A stretch of 8,313 nucleotides of DNA from VFKE01 sp043758025. GTDB taxonomy: Bacteria > Verrucomicrobiota > Verrucomicrobiia > Verrucomicrobiales > Verrucomicrobiaceae. Both the position numbers and the translations under genes were made by a program. A model generated the notes under the pieces. That model made no database searches. It was not told the DNA's origin and was given only the letters and a program-made list of their open reading frames with translations. Numbering within the stretch: position 1 is the first letter of the stretch; each line of letters starts with the position of its first letter. This document shows, one piece after another, positions 1 to 6,728 of this stretch. The stretch is from positions 1 through 8,313 of the forward strand of contig JAYVOH010000308.1 in the NCBI GenBank assembly GCA_043758025.1, in the 5' to 3' direction.

Positions 1-119
1 TGCCAAGTTTTATCTGTAACCGGGCCGTGACCCTGGCCAAAGCTCAAATTTCAACCGCTAATCTAACGGATGAACCGGGATTCGCTCCATCTGAGCGGAA
101 CTGCTTGAATGGCACTAGC

Positions 120-764
120 TCAAAGGCTCTTGATAAGTTCCACCGCAGTGGCAGGTGGCGTGACTTTTCCTTTGAGAATCTCCTCGACGCTCACCGCAGC
201 ATTGTAATAGCGTTCATTGCCCTTGGTATTGCTCTTAATGACAGTGCCTTCAAGCGATACCCCGGCAAAAAGCCCCTGACTGACGCTGTAGCTGTAAACC
301 GCCGCCTTGGTCATGACACCGGCCTCGGCGCTGCGTCCGACAGGTCCTGCTGCCACACTGATGGCACCGCCGAGTTGGACGTTGGTGTTTTTGGAAAATG
401 CTGCGACGGCCTCCGGCGTGTTCAGAACCAACACGAATTCCGTGACCGAACCGCCGATCTGTGGACCAAATCCGACACCGCCGGTGCGGATGAACGCTGG
501 CCCCGACCAGCCATCGGCCGTGCGCGCGACGATGACGCCCTGCCCGTATTTGCCGGAGATGACAAAGCCGCCCTTGGTGACGGTGAGGATCGCGAGTCCT
601 TTCGCATCGCGAAGCACCTCGCGGGGAATTTCCTTTTCAGGCATGGACTTGAAGCGCTCCATGATGGCCGCAGCTTGTTTGACTTGAGCCTCTTCGTCTT
701 TTCCCTGCGCTTGAACGGCTAATAGTGTCGTGAGGAGAAGAATGCAGAATGGTTTTGTTTTCAT
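120..764 (-). CDS. Secreted SYLF/Ysc84-domain lipid-binding-type protein
   Basis: The 214-residue product begins with a short basic stretch and a hydrophobic core (about residues 5-18) ending near VQAQG, which reads as a Sec signal peptide. The rest, roughly residues 30-214, is a SYLF (Ysc84/DUF500) domain. Visible landmarks are the early AKGLAIL segment, GQGVIVAR (75-81), the glycine-rich GGVGFGPQIGG (95-105), TEFVLVLN (108-115), the block LGGAISVAAGPVGR (131-144) and LFAGVSLEG (165-173). These match the family closely and the length is normal for bacterial members. Eukaryotic SYLF proteins bind phosphoinositides and actin; the bacterial role is unknown, and an exported location in the periplasm or envelope is inferred from the signal peptide. 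The start has no clear Shine-Dalgarno sequence, but it is the only one giving the full signal peptide. The sdaA remnant lies 65 bp upstream on the same strand. A weak 5-bp hairpin (about 83-97) follows the stop without a T-run. Confidence 0.93.
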   Translation of the reverse strand: MKTKPFCILLLTTLLAVQAQGKDEEAQVKQAAAIMERFKSMPEKEIPREVLRDAKGLAILTVTKGGFVISGKYGQGVIVARTADGWSGPAFIRTGGVGFGPQIGGSVTEFVLVLNTPEAVAAFSKNTNVQLGGAISVAAGPVGRSAEAGVMTKAAVYSYSVSQGLFAGVSLEGTVIKSNTKGNERYYNAAVSVEEILKGKVTPPATAVELIKSL

Positions 765-829
765 CGTGTAAATTTGTGCGGTGTTTTATTTCGTTGATCA
801 ATGCTCTGACAGCAGGTGCGGCTCCCCGC

Positions 830-982
830 TCAACATTCAGCTACGCTCTCGGCAAGTCCTCCACGGGATGTCTCCTTATATTTAGAACTCATCTCACGGC
901 CAGTGTCGCGCATGGTCTTGATAACTTTGTCCAGCGAGATCAGATGCTAACCGTCGCCCGCGAGCGCAAGCCGGGCGCGGCT
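830..982 (-). pseudogene. sdaA: 3' remnant of iron-sulfur L-serine dehydratase
   Basis: Reading the minus strand up to the TGA at 830-832 gives a peptide ending LISLDKVIKTMRDTG, then MSSKYKETSRGGLA, then AEC-stop. This is the conserved C-terminal helix and tail of the single-chain [4Fe-4S] L-serine dehydratases (SdaA/SdaB), which convert serine to pyruvate and ammonia and often end in a C-terminal cysteine. In the same frame further upstream, SRARLALAGDG matches the preceding family segment (usually like AARLALxGDG[ST]H), but it is cut from the rest by an in-frame TAG at 947-949. Beyond about 982 the family resemblance stops, and the comM start region follows at 1054. About nine tenths of the roughly 450-residue enzyme is missing, so this is a dead fragment. 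The family call is from remembered conservation, not an alignment, and the upstream boundary is approximate. Confidence 0.72.
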
Positions 983-1042
983 GGGAAGCGTGATGTATTT
1001 TCCCAAATCGTTTTTCCTTCGCCTAGCGCAAATCCGGTGCTA

Positions 1043-1048
1043 AGGGAG
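1043..1048 (+). promoter_or_regulatory. Ribosome binding site of comM
   Basis: AGGGAG lies five bases before the ATG at 1054. It is the clearest Shine-Dalgarno sequence among the large genes here and fixes this start, which also gives the canonical YifB N-terminus. Confidence 0.7.
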
Positions 1049-1053
1049 CGGAG

Positions 1054-2595
1054 ATGATCGCCCGCACATTTTCCGCCACGCTTCTGGGCGTCAACGCCGT
1101 GGAGGTGGAAATCGAGTCGAGCGAATCGCCCGGTCTGCAATTCCGCATGAGCATCGTCGGACTGCCAGACACCGCCGTGAAAGAGAGTCGTGACCGGGTC
1201 TTGTCCGCCTTGCGTGCGTGCGGATTCTATGCGCCCACCAGCGGCACTTTGACCGTGAACCTCGCGCCCGCCAATTTGCGCAAAGAGGGGCCGGGCTTCG
1301 ATCTGCCTATCGCGCTCTCGATTGTCGCGCCGCGCGAACATCTGGAAATCGAACGCCTCGCGGAATGTTGCATCGTCGGAGAACTTGCGCTCAACGGCGA
1401 ACTGCGTCCCGTGCGCGGCGTTCTCGCCACTGCGCTGGAGGCCCGCGCGCGGGGACGGCGGCAAATTCTCGTTCCCAAACGCGTCGCCGTGGAAGCCAGC
1501 GTAGTCGAGGGAATCGAAGTCATCGGCTTGGATAATTTGCGCGATGCCGTGGAATTCCTGCGCGGCGACAAAGCGATCGCGCCGGAGCCTTGCCGGGCGT
1601 CGGAGTTTTTTGAAGCCCATGCATCTTACGGAATCGATTTCAATGAGGTCAAAGGACAGCAGGACGCGAAGCGCGCCATCGAAGTCTCCGTCGCCGGCGG
1701 CCATAACATCCTCATGATCGGACCTCCAGGCACTGGCAAATCCATGCTCGCCAAACGCATCCCCACCATCATGCCCGGCATGAGCGAGGAAGAGGCGATT
1801 GATACCACGAAGATTCACAGCGCCGGCGGACTGCTGGGTGAGACTTGCGCCTTCATCGCGACGCGCCCGTTTCGCTCGCCGCATCACACCATCAGCGATG
1901 CCGGGCTGCTCGGCGGCGGGAGCAATCCCGGCCCCGGCGAAGTCAGTCTCGCCCACAACGGCGTTTTGTTCCTCGATGAACTGCCGGAGTTTCGGCGCAG
2001 CACCTTGGAGGTTATGCGTCAGCCGCTGGAGGATGGTAAAGTCACCATCAGTCGCGCGGTCGGCTCCATCACTTTCCCCGCGCGCTTCATGCTCGTGGCG
2101 GCGATGAATCCCTGCATGTGTGGCTACTACGGAGACCTGAAAAGAGAGTGCCGCTGTGGACCCGCATCGATTCAAAAATACCGCCAACGTATTTCCGGTC
2201 CATTATTGGATCGAATAGACTTGCATGTCGAGGTGCCAGCTGTGGAATACAAGACACTGTCGTCGAACGAAATCACGGAGAGTTCAGAAGCGATTCGCCA
2301 ACGAGTGGAAAACGCACGCATGATCCAGCGCGAACGTTTCGCAAAGGAAAAAGGCATGAATACCAACAGCGCCATGGGGCCGCGTCTCATTCGCAAGCAC
2401 TGCGAGCTCGACAGCGATGGAGCGGGATTTCTCGAACAAGCAATGACGGGACAGAATTTCAGTGCCCGCGCTCACGACCGCATCCTCAAAGTTGCGCGCA
2501 CGCTAGCTGATCTCGAAGGTGCGGAACGCATCCGCAGCAATGATGTGCTCGAAGCGATCAATTACCGAACGTTGGATCGCGCAATGTGGAGTTAG
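1054..2595 (+). CDS. comM: YifB/ComM family Mg-chelatase-like AAA+ ATPase
   Basis: The 513-residue protein is full length for the YifB/ComM family (about 500-510). The N-terminal ChlI-type domain spans roughly residues 1-170, with SIVGLPDTAVKESRDRV (33-49) and NLAPANLRKEGPGFDLPIAL (69-88). The AAA+ Mg-chelatase core follows: Walker A GPPGTGKS at 223-230, RPFRSPHHT just after, Walker B VLFLDE at 304-309, and LLDRIDLHVEVP near 385-396. Four cysteines in CxC-x9-CxC spacing (354, 356, 366, 368) sit after AAMNP, as is usual in the family and suggestive of a metal site. The C-terminal helical domain carries FSARAHDRILKVARTLADLEG. ComM proteins are hexameric helicases that promote branch migration during natural transformation in competent species; in others the role is less clear. 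The gene stands alone, divergent from the SYLF gene and convergent with DUF2252. No promoter stands out in the upstream gap, which is partly filled by the sdaA remnant. Confidence 0.97.
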   Translation: MIARTFSATLLGVNAVEVEIESSESPGLQFRMSIVGLPDTAVKESRDRVLSALRACGFYAPTSGTLTVNLAPANLRKEGPGFDLPIALSIVAPREHLEIERLAECCIVGELALNGELRPVRGVLATALEARARGRRQILVPKRVAVEASVVEGIEVIGLDNLRDAVEFLRGDKAIAPEPCRASEFFEAHASYGIDFNEVKGQQDAKRAIEVSVAGGHNILMIGPPGTGKSMLAKRIPTIMPGMSEEEAIDTTKIHSAGGLLGETCAFIATRPFRSPHHTISDAGLLGGGSNPGPGEVSLAHNGVLFLDELPEFRRSTLEVMRQPLEDGKVTISRAVGSITFPARFMLVAAMNPCMCGYYGDLKRECRCGPASIQKYRQRISGPLLDRIDLHVEVPAVEYKTLSSNEITESSEAIRQRVENARMIQRERFAKEKGMNTNSAMGPRLIRKHCELDSDGAGFLEQAMTGQNFSARAHDRILKVARTLADLEGAERIRSNDVLEAINYRTLDRAMWS

Positions 2596-2727
2596 TTCGC
2601 CTTCGTTGAATCGTGCAGTTGCCATCAAGGCTTCGTGACACACAGAAACGAAAGCAAATCCTCTTGCCCAAGGGCGCTTCACGGCTTTCCGCAGTCTTGA
2701 TTGCTCGAACATGACCTCAAAACGTAA

Positions 2728-2735
2728 CCTTTTCA
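2728..2735. repeat. Left target-site duplication of the MITE-like element
   Basis: CCTTTTCA abuts the left terminal inverted repeat directly. It matches CCTTTTCT, which abuts the right terminal repeat at 3078-3085, in seven of eight bases. This placement is what a transposition event leaves. Confidence 0.6.
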
Positions 2736-2758
2736 GGTTCATCCGGGAAGTTTGAGTC
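2736..2758 (+). repeat. Left 23-bp terminal inverted repeat
   Basis: This is a perfect reverse complement of 3055-3077. The match stops exactly at both edges: the bases at 2735 and 2759 do not pair with 3078 and 3054. Read on the plus strand it encodes FIREV-stop, the same ending as the DUF2252 protein on the other strand, because both copies come from the same terminal sequence. Confidence 0.9.
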
Positions 2759-3054
2759 CGAAAGGAAATGAACAGCAAAGCAGAGTGTCTGGTGGTATGA
2801 ATCGCAAGGAAGTAGAATGCGCTGAAGCCAGGTCGGGCTGCGAGCATCATATTCGTGCTATGTGCGGAGTCGGTTTGTGGCCATTAAAATTATGTAAACC
2901 GTTAATAATGTGTGATATAAACGTATCCATTGGCCTTATCTTTCATAATGTATGAGCAGAATTTCACCCAAACTGCATTTGGCTTTGCCTTTCGTAACCC
3001 GCCAAGGCCCAAGCATCCCCAGAATTCTAGTTCCTTCTCAATTCTGTCCCCTAA

Positions 3055-3077
3055 GACTCAAACTTCCCGGATGAACC
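3055..3077 (-). repeat. Right 23-bp terminal inverted repeat
   Basis: This is a perfect reverse complement of 2736-2758. On the minus strand it contains the last five codons (FIREV), two bases of the preceding glycine codon and the TGA stop of the DUF2252 gene. Confidence 0.9.
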
Positions 3078-4398
3078 CCTTTTCTGCCTTTATCTTGCCG
3101 GACCGGATGGCCTTCATGAACTTCGCGTAATCCCGCTCCGTCTGGTCGGCGTAGGCTTGCGCGAACGATGCAATTGCCTTGTCAAGCTTGTCTGAGTTAC
3201 CGCCATAACCTGCAAGCATTCCAGCGTTACCTGTGCGAGCGTGGGACTTGGCCAAGACCTCGCCGCAAACCATCGAGTAATCCAAGAGCACCCCGCGCTT
3301 CAAGTCTTGAGGATCAAGCGACGCCTTGTGATCGGCAAGTTGCCGAACCAGATAGTGACGGTCCTTCATCGTCGTCCAGCCGAGGAAGGGATCGCTCACG
3401 CTTTGCATCCTCTGCTGTCCCTGGGCCACGCGCTGGCCATGATTGTGTATAACATGCGCCTTGGGAAGAAATGGTTCATAACATGATGCGATGGCTTCCT
3501 TCACCTGGATAAACAGCGGGTCGCCAATACCGTTGCCCAAGAGCAAAACGACATAGTCGCGTGTGCCGACGCTTCCGGTGCCGACCACCTTGAATGCCAC
3601 GTCCACCAGGGTATATGAGTCGAAAATCAGCTGCCGATTGGCCCCAAGCGTTGCCCGGTAGTCCCTCAGAGCCTTTAGCACCTGCGCTGCAACCAAAGCG
3701 GGCACATGTCTTAATACCGGGGGCCTGTCATGGAATCGAGGCAATCCTTTAACGTTCACAGTTAACTTCGAGAGCACTCGGGCGGGTGTGACCCGCTCGG
3801 CCTTGTGCAGAATGTCCTTTACGGCGGGCGTGGCATTGACGCGCCGGATTTCAAACCGCGTCAACTCAAGAACGGACATCTGGCAAAACTCATGCATTGA
3901 TGCGCGATAGCAGCGCACCATGGATTGCACAGCCTGCGAGCACACGGCGTTGCTGCAGCCCGCTTCTCTGCCGGCGAGCACGATGCTGGATGCCAGCCGC
4001 TTTGCATCCCATTCCCATGGCCCGGGGATCGTCTCGTCGAAGTCATTGAGGTCAAAAACGAGGTGGCCGTCAGGCGCAGCATAAGCTCCGAGATTGTGCA
4101 CATGGGCATCACCGCAAATTTGAACCTTCAATCCCGACACTGGCAGGGTCGAGAGGTCCTTGGCCATGAGCGGCGCTGAGCCCCGAAAAAATGAGAACGG
4201 GGATAGTGCCATCCGTCCCATTTTCAATGGTATCAATCCTGGAACCCGCCCCACATTCGCCCTCTTCACGCTGGAAAGCACGTCCGTGCTAGCATCCGCT
4301 CGTCTAAAGCCCGAATGGTTTGTGCGCCCCAATTTTTTGCGCAACGCTTGGCCTGCTGCCATCTTCTCCTTGATGCTAGTGATTTTGGGATGATTCAT
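3058..4398 (-). CDS. DUF2252 family protein (kinase-like fold)
   Basis: The 446-residue product has the hallmarks of DUF2252, a family with a predicted protein-kinase/aminoglycoside-phosphotransferase-like fold and no established substrate. Landmarks are FFRGSAPLMAKDL (70-82), CGDAHVHNLGAY (95-106), FDLNDFDETIPGPWEWDAKR (115-134), VVGTGSVGTRDYVVLLLG (271-288), IQVKEA (297-302), RVAQGQQRMQSVSDPFLGW (323-341) and YADQTERDYAKF (416-427). The GDAHVHN and DLNDFDE segments are the presumed catalytic and metal-binding parts. No signal peptide or membrane segment is seen, so it is probably cytosolic. The ATG at 4398 has no clear Shine-Dalgarno sequence. The gene is divergent from sulP, with 135 bp between starts. 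Its last residues (about 441-446) and the stop are encoded by the terminal repeat of a MITE-like insertion. Without the insertion the frame would end AEKVTF-stop, so the change is confined to the tail and the gene is probably still functional. Confidence 0.93.
   Translation of the reverse strand: MNHPKITSIKEKMAAGQALRKKLGRTNHSGFRRADASTDVLSSVKRANVGRVPGLIPLKMGRMALSPFSFFRGSAPLMAKDLSTLPVSGLKVQICGDAHVHNLGAYAAPDGHLVFDLNDFDETIPGPWEWDAKRLASSIVLAGREAGCSNAVCSQAVQSMVRCYRASMHEFCQMSVLELTRFEIRRVNATPAVKDILHKAERVTPARVLSKLTVNVKGLPRFHDRPPVLRHVPALVAAQVLKALRDYRATLGANRQLIFDSYTLVDVAFKVVGTGSVGTRDYVVLLLGNGIGDPLFIQVKEAIASCYEPFLPKAHVIHNHGQRVAQGQQRMQSVSDPFLGWTTMKDRHYLVRQLADHKASLDPQDLKRGVLLDYSMVCGEVLAKSHARTGNAGMLAGYGGNSDKLDKAIASFAQAYADQTERDYAKFMKAIRSGKIKAEKGFIREV
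3078..3085. repeat. Right target-site duplication of the MITE-like element
   Basis: CCTTTTCT directly follows the right terminal repeat and matches 2728-2735 in seven of eight bases. It lies inside the DUF2252 coding sequence (around codons 438-441). Confidence 0.6.
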
Positions 4399-4533
4399 AA
4401 TTCGGAGGATGGTCGAGTTCTGCTACATGGCAAATCAATCGCCAAATCTGCGGCAGGAAAGGCTTCGTAGTGGAAAACATTACTTGAAAATTACCATTGC
4501 ATCGCGACGGGGAAAGCAAAGTATCTTCTTTCG

Positions 4534-6264
4534 ATGAACGCGTCTGCCGACTACATTGCCTCTGGTTCTACCCTGCGGCGCATCTTTCCAGTGCTGGCCT
4601 GGATTCCCCAGTATCGTGCCGAATGGCTGCGCGCGGATCTTGTTGCGGGGGTTACTCTGGCGGCATACGTGATTCCTGCGGCAATCGGCGACACCTCCCT
4701 GGCGCAACTTCCTCCGCAAGCGGGTTTGTATGCCGCACTCTTCCCCGCACTGGTCTTCTGGGTCTTCTGCAGCTCGCGACTAACCATTGTGTCCGTCACA
4801 TCGGCGATCTCGCTGTTGTTGGGAACGTCGCTTGGTTCGCTCTCTGGCGGAGACGCCTCACGCTACGCAGCGCTCGCGGCTGCGACGGCGGTTCTGGTGG
4901 CTTTGCTCGCGCTGGGCGCTTCGCTCGTGAAGCTGGGCGGGATTCTGAACTTTGTCTCGGAAAGCGTAATGGCGGGGTTTAAGACTGGAGTGGCCTTCTA
5001 TCTCGCGAGCACTCAACTGCCGAAGCTGTTTGGATTTGCTGGGGTTCACGGTGGTGATTTTTGGAGTCGCATGGGGCATTTCTTCTCGCATCTCCATGAG
5101 TCAAATGCGGCGGCGATGATGACGGGATTCGTGGCGCTGGCGATCCTTGTTATTGGGAAAGTGTTCTTCACCCATCGTCCTGTTGCATTGCTTGTGGTGG
5201 TCGGTGGGATCCTATGCGCGTCGTGGTTCGGACTCGATGAGCGCGGTGTGAAGTTACTTGGTGATGTGCCACAGGGATTACCTCGACCCGGTATTCCCCA
5301 GGTTGACTTGAAGGAATTGAACGAACTTCTCCCCTTGGCGCTTGCGTGCTTCCTGCTAGCTGCAGTGGAAACCGCCGCAGTCGGGCGACTCTTTTCTGCG
5401 AAGAGAGGAACGCGTGTAGATCCCAATCAGGAGTTCCTCGCGTTGGCTGCCGCCAATCTTGCCTCCGGTCTTGGACGGGGCTTTCCAGTGAGCGGCGGCA
5501 TGTCACAATCGCTGGTCAACGACTCGGCCGGCGGGCGCACTCCATTGTCGGGATTTTTTGCGGGAGTGATCCTCCTTATCGTCACCGTGTTCTTCTCCGG
5601 CGTATTGCGAGACCTGCCCCAGCCGGTGCTGGCCGCTGTCGTGCTGGTCGCAGTCGCGAGTCTGATTAATGTGTCCCTTCTGCGTCGCCTCTGGCGGGTG
5701 GCTCGTGGGGAGTTTATCGTTGCAGTAAGCGCGCTGGTCGGAGTGCTCTGCTCCGGGTTGCTACGCGGTGTGCTGATCGGCGCGATCATTTCGCTGGTGC
5801 TGCTGCTGCGCCGGGTGGCGAAGCCGCACATCGCCTTCCTCGGCCGAATCCCTGGCGCTCGGCGGTTTTCCGATATGGAGCGTCATCCTGACAATCTGCT
5901 GGTCCCCGGCGCGGTGCTCGTTCGTGTCGAGTCCGATCTGGTCTACTTCAACGCCGAGCATGTTCATGACACAGTGCTGGAGCACGTGCGTTCTGCGCCC
6001 CAAGTGCCAAAGATTGTGATCTGCGACCTCGGCACGTCCCCCTATGTGGATATGGCCGGCGCGGACATGCTTAATATGCTGCACGATGACCTCCAGGAAA
6101 TCGGAGTGGGGCTTCACCTCGTTGATGCCCACTCGGAGGTGCGTGACATGTTACGCACAGAAGGTCTGGAGAACAAAGTCGGGCGCATTGATCGTTTCAC
6201 CTCGCTGGAGGACGCAGTCAACCATTTCATGCGCGGCGAAGCTGGCATTGGCTACAACGGCTAA
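4534..6264 (+). CDS. SulP family anion transporter with C-terminal STAS domain
   Basis: The 576-residue inner-membrane protein belongs to the SulP/SLC26 family, whose bacterial members import sulfate, bicarbonate or other anions, usually with sodium or protons. The membrane part covers about residues 35-430 with many hydrophobic spans. Family landmarks are LPPQAGLYAALFPALVFWVF (59-78), VSESVMAGFKTGVAFYLAST (141-160) and GRGFPVSGGMSQSLVNDSAG (314-333). The cytosolic STAS domain occupies about 455-566, with the conserved loop DLGTSPYVDMAGADML at 498-513. In the first helix the usual sulfate-type IPQ(A/G)xAYA motif is replaced by IPAAIGDTSLA, and the usual SxGP motif of TM3 by SVTSAIS. This is therefore a divergent clade and sulfate should not be assumed as the substrate. 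No carbonic anhydrase or sulfur gene is adjacent. A purine-rich stretch lies about 20 bases before the ATG, too far for a good ribosome site, so the start is less certain than the family. Confidence 0.94.
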   Translation: MNASADYIASGSTLRRIFPVLAWIPQYRAEWLRADLVAGVTLAAYVIPAAIGDTSLAQLPPQAGLYAALFPALVFWVFCSSRLTIVSVTSAISLLLGTSLGSLSGGDASRYAALAAATAVLVALLALGASLVKLGGILNFVSESVMAGFKTGVAFYLASTQLPKLFGFAGVHGGDFWSRMGHFFSHLHESNAAAMMTGFVALAILVIGKVFFTHRPVALLVVVGGILCASWFGLDERGVKLLGDVPQGLPRPGIPQVDLKELNELLPLALACFLLAAVETAAVGRLFSAKRGTRVDPNQEFLALAAANLASGLGRGFPVSGGMSQSLVNDSAGGRTPLSGFFAGVILLIVTVFFSGVLRDLPQPVLAAVVLVAVASLINVSLLRRLWRVARGEFIVAVSALVGVLCSGLLRGVLIGAIISLVLLLRRVAKPHIAFLGRIPGARRFSDMERHPDNLLVPGAVLVRVESDLVYFNAEHVHDTVLEHVRSAPQVPKIVICDLGTSPYVDMAGADMLNMLHDDLQEIGVGLHLVDAHSEVRDMLRTEGLENKVGRIDRFTSLEDAVNHFMRGEAGIGYNG

Positions 6265-6340
6265 CACGATGGTGTGTTCAGACCTCTGCGCACGGACGTG
6301 GTGGACTGGGCAACATCGGGCAGAATGCCTTCATCGTCTG

Positions 6341-6530
6341 CCGCAAAAGGTCGGGCTTTTCCGGCGGAAGCTCAAGCATTTCCGGCAGACCTTTTAGCTT
6401 TTGGACAAAAGGTCGAGCTTTTGCGGTAAATGCTCCAGTTTTTCTCGCGGAAGCTTACGCCTTTCCGCCAGACCCTTTAGCTTTGGGGCAAAGGCTCAAG
6501 CTTTCCCGAAAAAGGTCGAGCTTTTTCGGG
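6341..6530. repeat. Degenerate 20-21 bp tandem repeat array, nine units
   Basis: Nine contiguous units begin at 6341, 6361, 6382, 6403, 6423, 6444, 6465, 6485 and 6506. Each is 20 or 21 bp, built on a core like AAAGGTCGAGCTTTT followed by a GC-rich CCGG-type joint. Many units are themselves imperfect palindromes. Units 1-4 and 5-8 pair off by position: 2 with 6 (GCGGAAGCT...), 3 with 7 (CAGACC-TTTAGCTTT) and 4 with 8, giving a higher-order period of about 83 bp. Unit 9 resembles units 1 and 4. There are no spacers, so it is not a CRISPR array. It fills most of the convergent gap between sulP and the beta-barrel gene and has no long open frame consistent with coding. Two helical turns per unit would place repeated sites on one face of the DNA. 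Its function is unknown; an interspersed chromosomal repeat is the simplest reading. Confidence 0.85.
6505..6530. terminator. Strong hairpin closing the repeat array
   Basis: CCCGAAAAAG and CTTTTTCGGG form a perfect 10-bp stem with a 6-base loop (GTCGAG). It lies 240 bp after the sulP stop and could end convergent transcripts from either side. There is no T-run after the stem on either strand, so a classic intrinsic terminator is not shown. The T-tract inside the 3' arm is part of the repeat unit itself. Confidence 0.4.
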
Positions 6531-6540
6531 CCTCATGAGG
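6531..6540. repeat. Perfect 10-bp palindrome
   Basis: CCTCATGAGG is self-complementary and abuts the 10-bp-stem hairpin with no gap. It marks the exact end of the periodic array. Confidence 0.6.
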
Positions 6541-6563
6541 CGGTTGCTGGAAAAAATTAAGGC

Positions 6564-6602
6564 TTGACCATTTTTTGCTCGCGATCACCGCAGAATGATC
6601 GC
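6564..6602 (+). promoter_or_regulatory. Possible promoter/operator just after the repeat array
   Basis: TTGACC (6564-6569) resembles a -35 box. Downstream, GCGATC (6581-6586) and GATCGC (6597-6602) form a 6-bp dyad with a 10-bp gap, centred where a regulator could bind. The candidate -10 (CAGAAT, 6591-6596) is 21 bp away, which is too far for a good sigma-70 promoter. No convincing plus-strand gene follows, only a 55-codon frame running into the beta-barrel gene. Weak evidence. Confidence 0.25.
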
Positions 6603-6728
6603 CATCAATGCGCATCGTGGATGGGTGTTTTCCAGAAGGAATGCAGGCTCCTAAACACCGCGTCATAAATAATTGCGCATTATCTAACCGAAGATCGCAA
6701 AGTTTTCGCAGTGCCTCTTTGGGCCTTT

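Larger units (their letters stand above)
2736..3077. mobile_element. MITE-like non-autonomous element, 342 bp
   Basis: The ends 2736-2758 and 3055-3077 are perfect 23-bp inverted copies of each other (starting GGTTCATCC). They enclose 296 bp with no convincing coding sequence. The segment is flanked directly by CCTTTTCA on the left and CCTTTTCT on the right, a 7/8 match expected for an 8-bp target duplication. Size, perfect terminal repeats and lack of a transposase fit a miniature inverted-repeat transposable element mobilised in trans. An 8-bp duplication is known for several families such as ISL3, IS66 and IS1595; I cannot assign one. The interior includes a fairly AT-rich stretch (about 2880-2950). 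The right end overlaps the 3' end of the DUF2252 gene, providing its stop. An alternative is an inverted duplication that arose without transposition, but the flanking duplication argues against that. Confidence 0.7.

Noticed and set aside
27..722. 231-codon plus-strand frame
   Set aside because: It is antisense to the well-supported SYLF gene and its translation is low in recognisable structure.
2113..2157. Four-cysteine cluster in ComM as a novelty
   Set aside because: The CxC-x9-CxC arrangement is usual in the YifB/ComM family.
940..2187. 415-codon open frame on the minus strand, opposite comM
   Set aside because: It lies almost wholly antisense to a textbook YifB protein and its translation has no family pattern. 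It is a codon-bias shadow. Its 5' end on the plus map also covers the sdaA remnant in another frame.
2503..2850. 115-codon minus-strand frame across the left element end and the comM 3' end
   Set aside because: It overlaps the comM coding sequence and crosses the insertion boundary, so it would be a chance fusion. The part in 2596-2735 stays unexplained but shows no known motif.
2752..2955. 67-codon plus-strand frame inside the MITE-like element
   Set aside because: It begins within the terminal repeat, has no ribosome site and no family resemblance. It is too short for a transposase.
6341..6530. CRISPR array
   Set aside because: The units are contiguous, degenerate and self-palindromic, with no spacers and no cas genes nearby.
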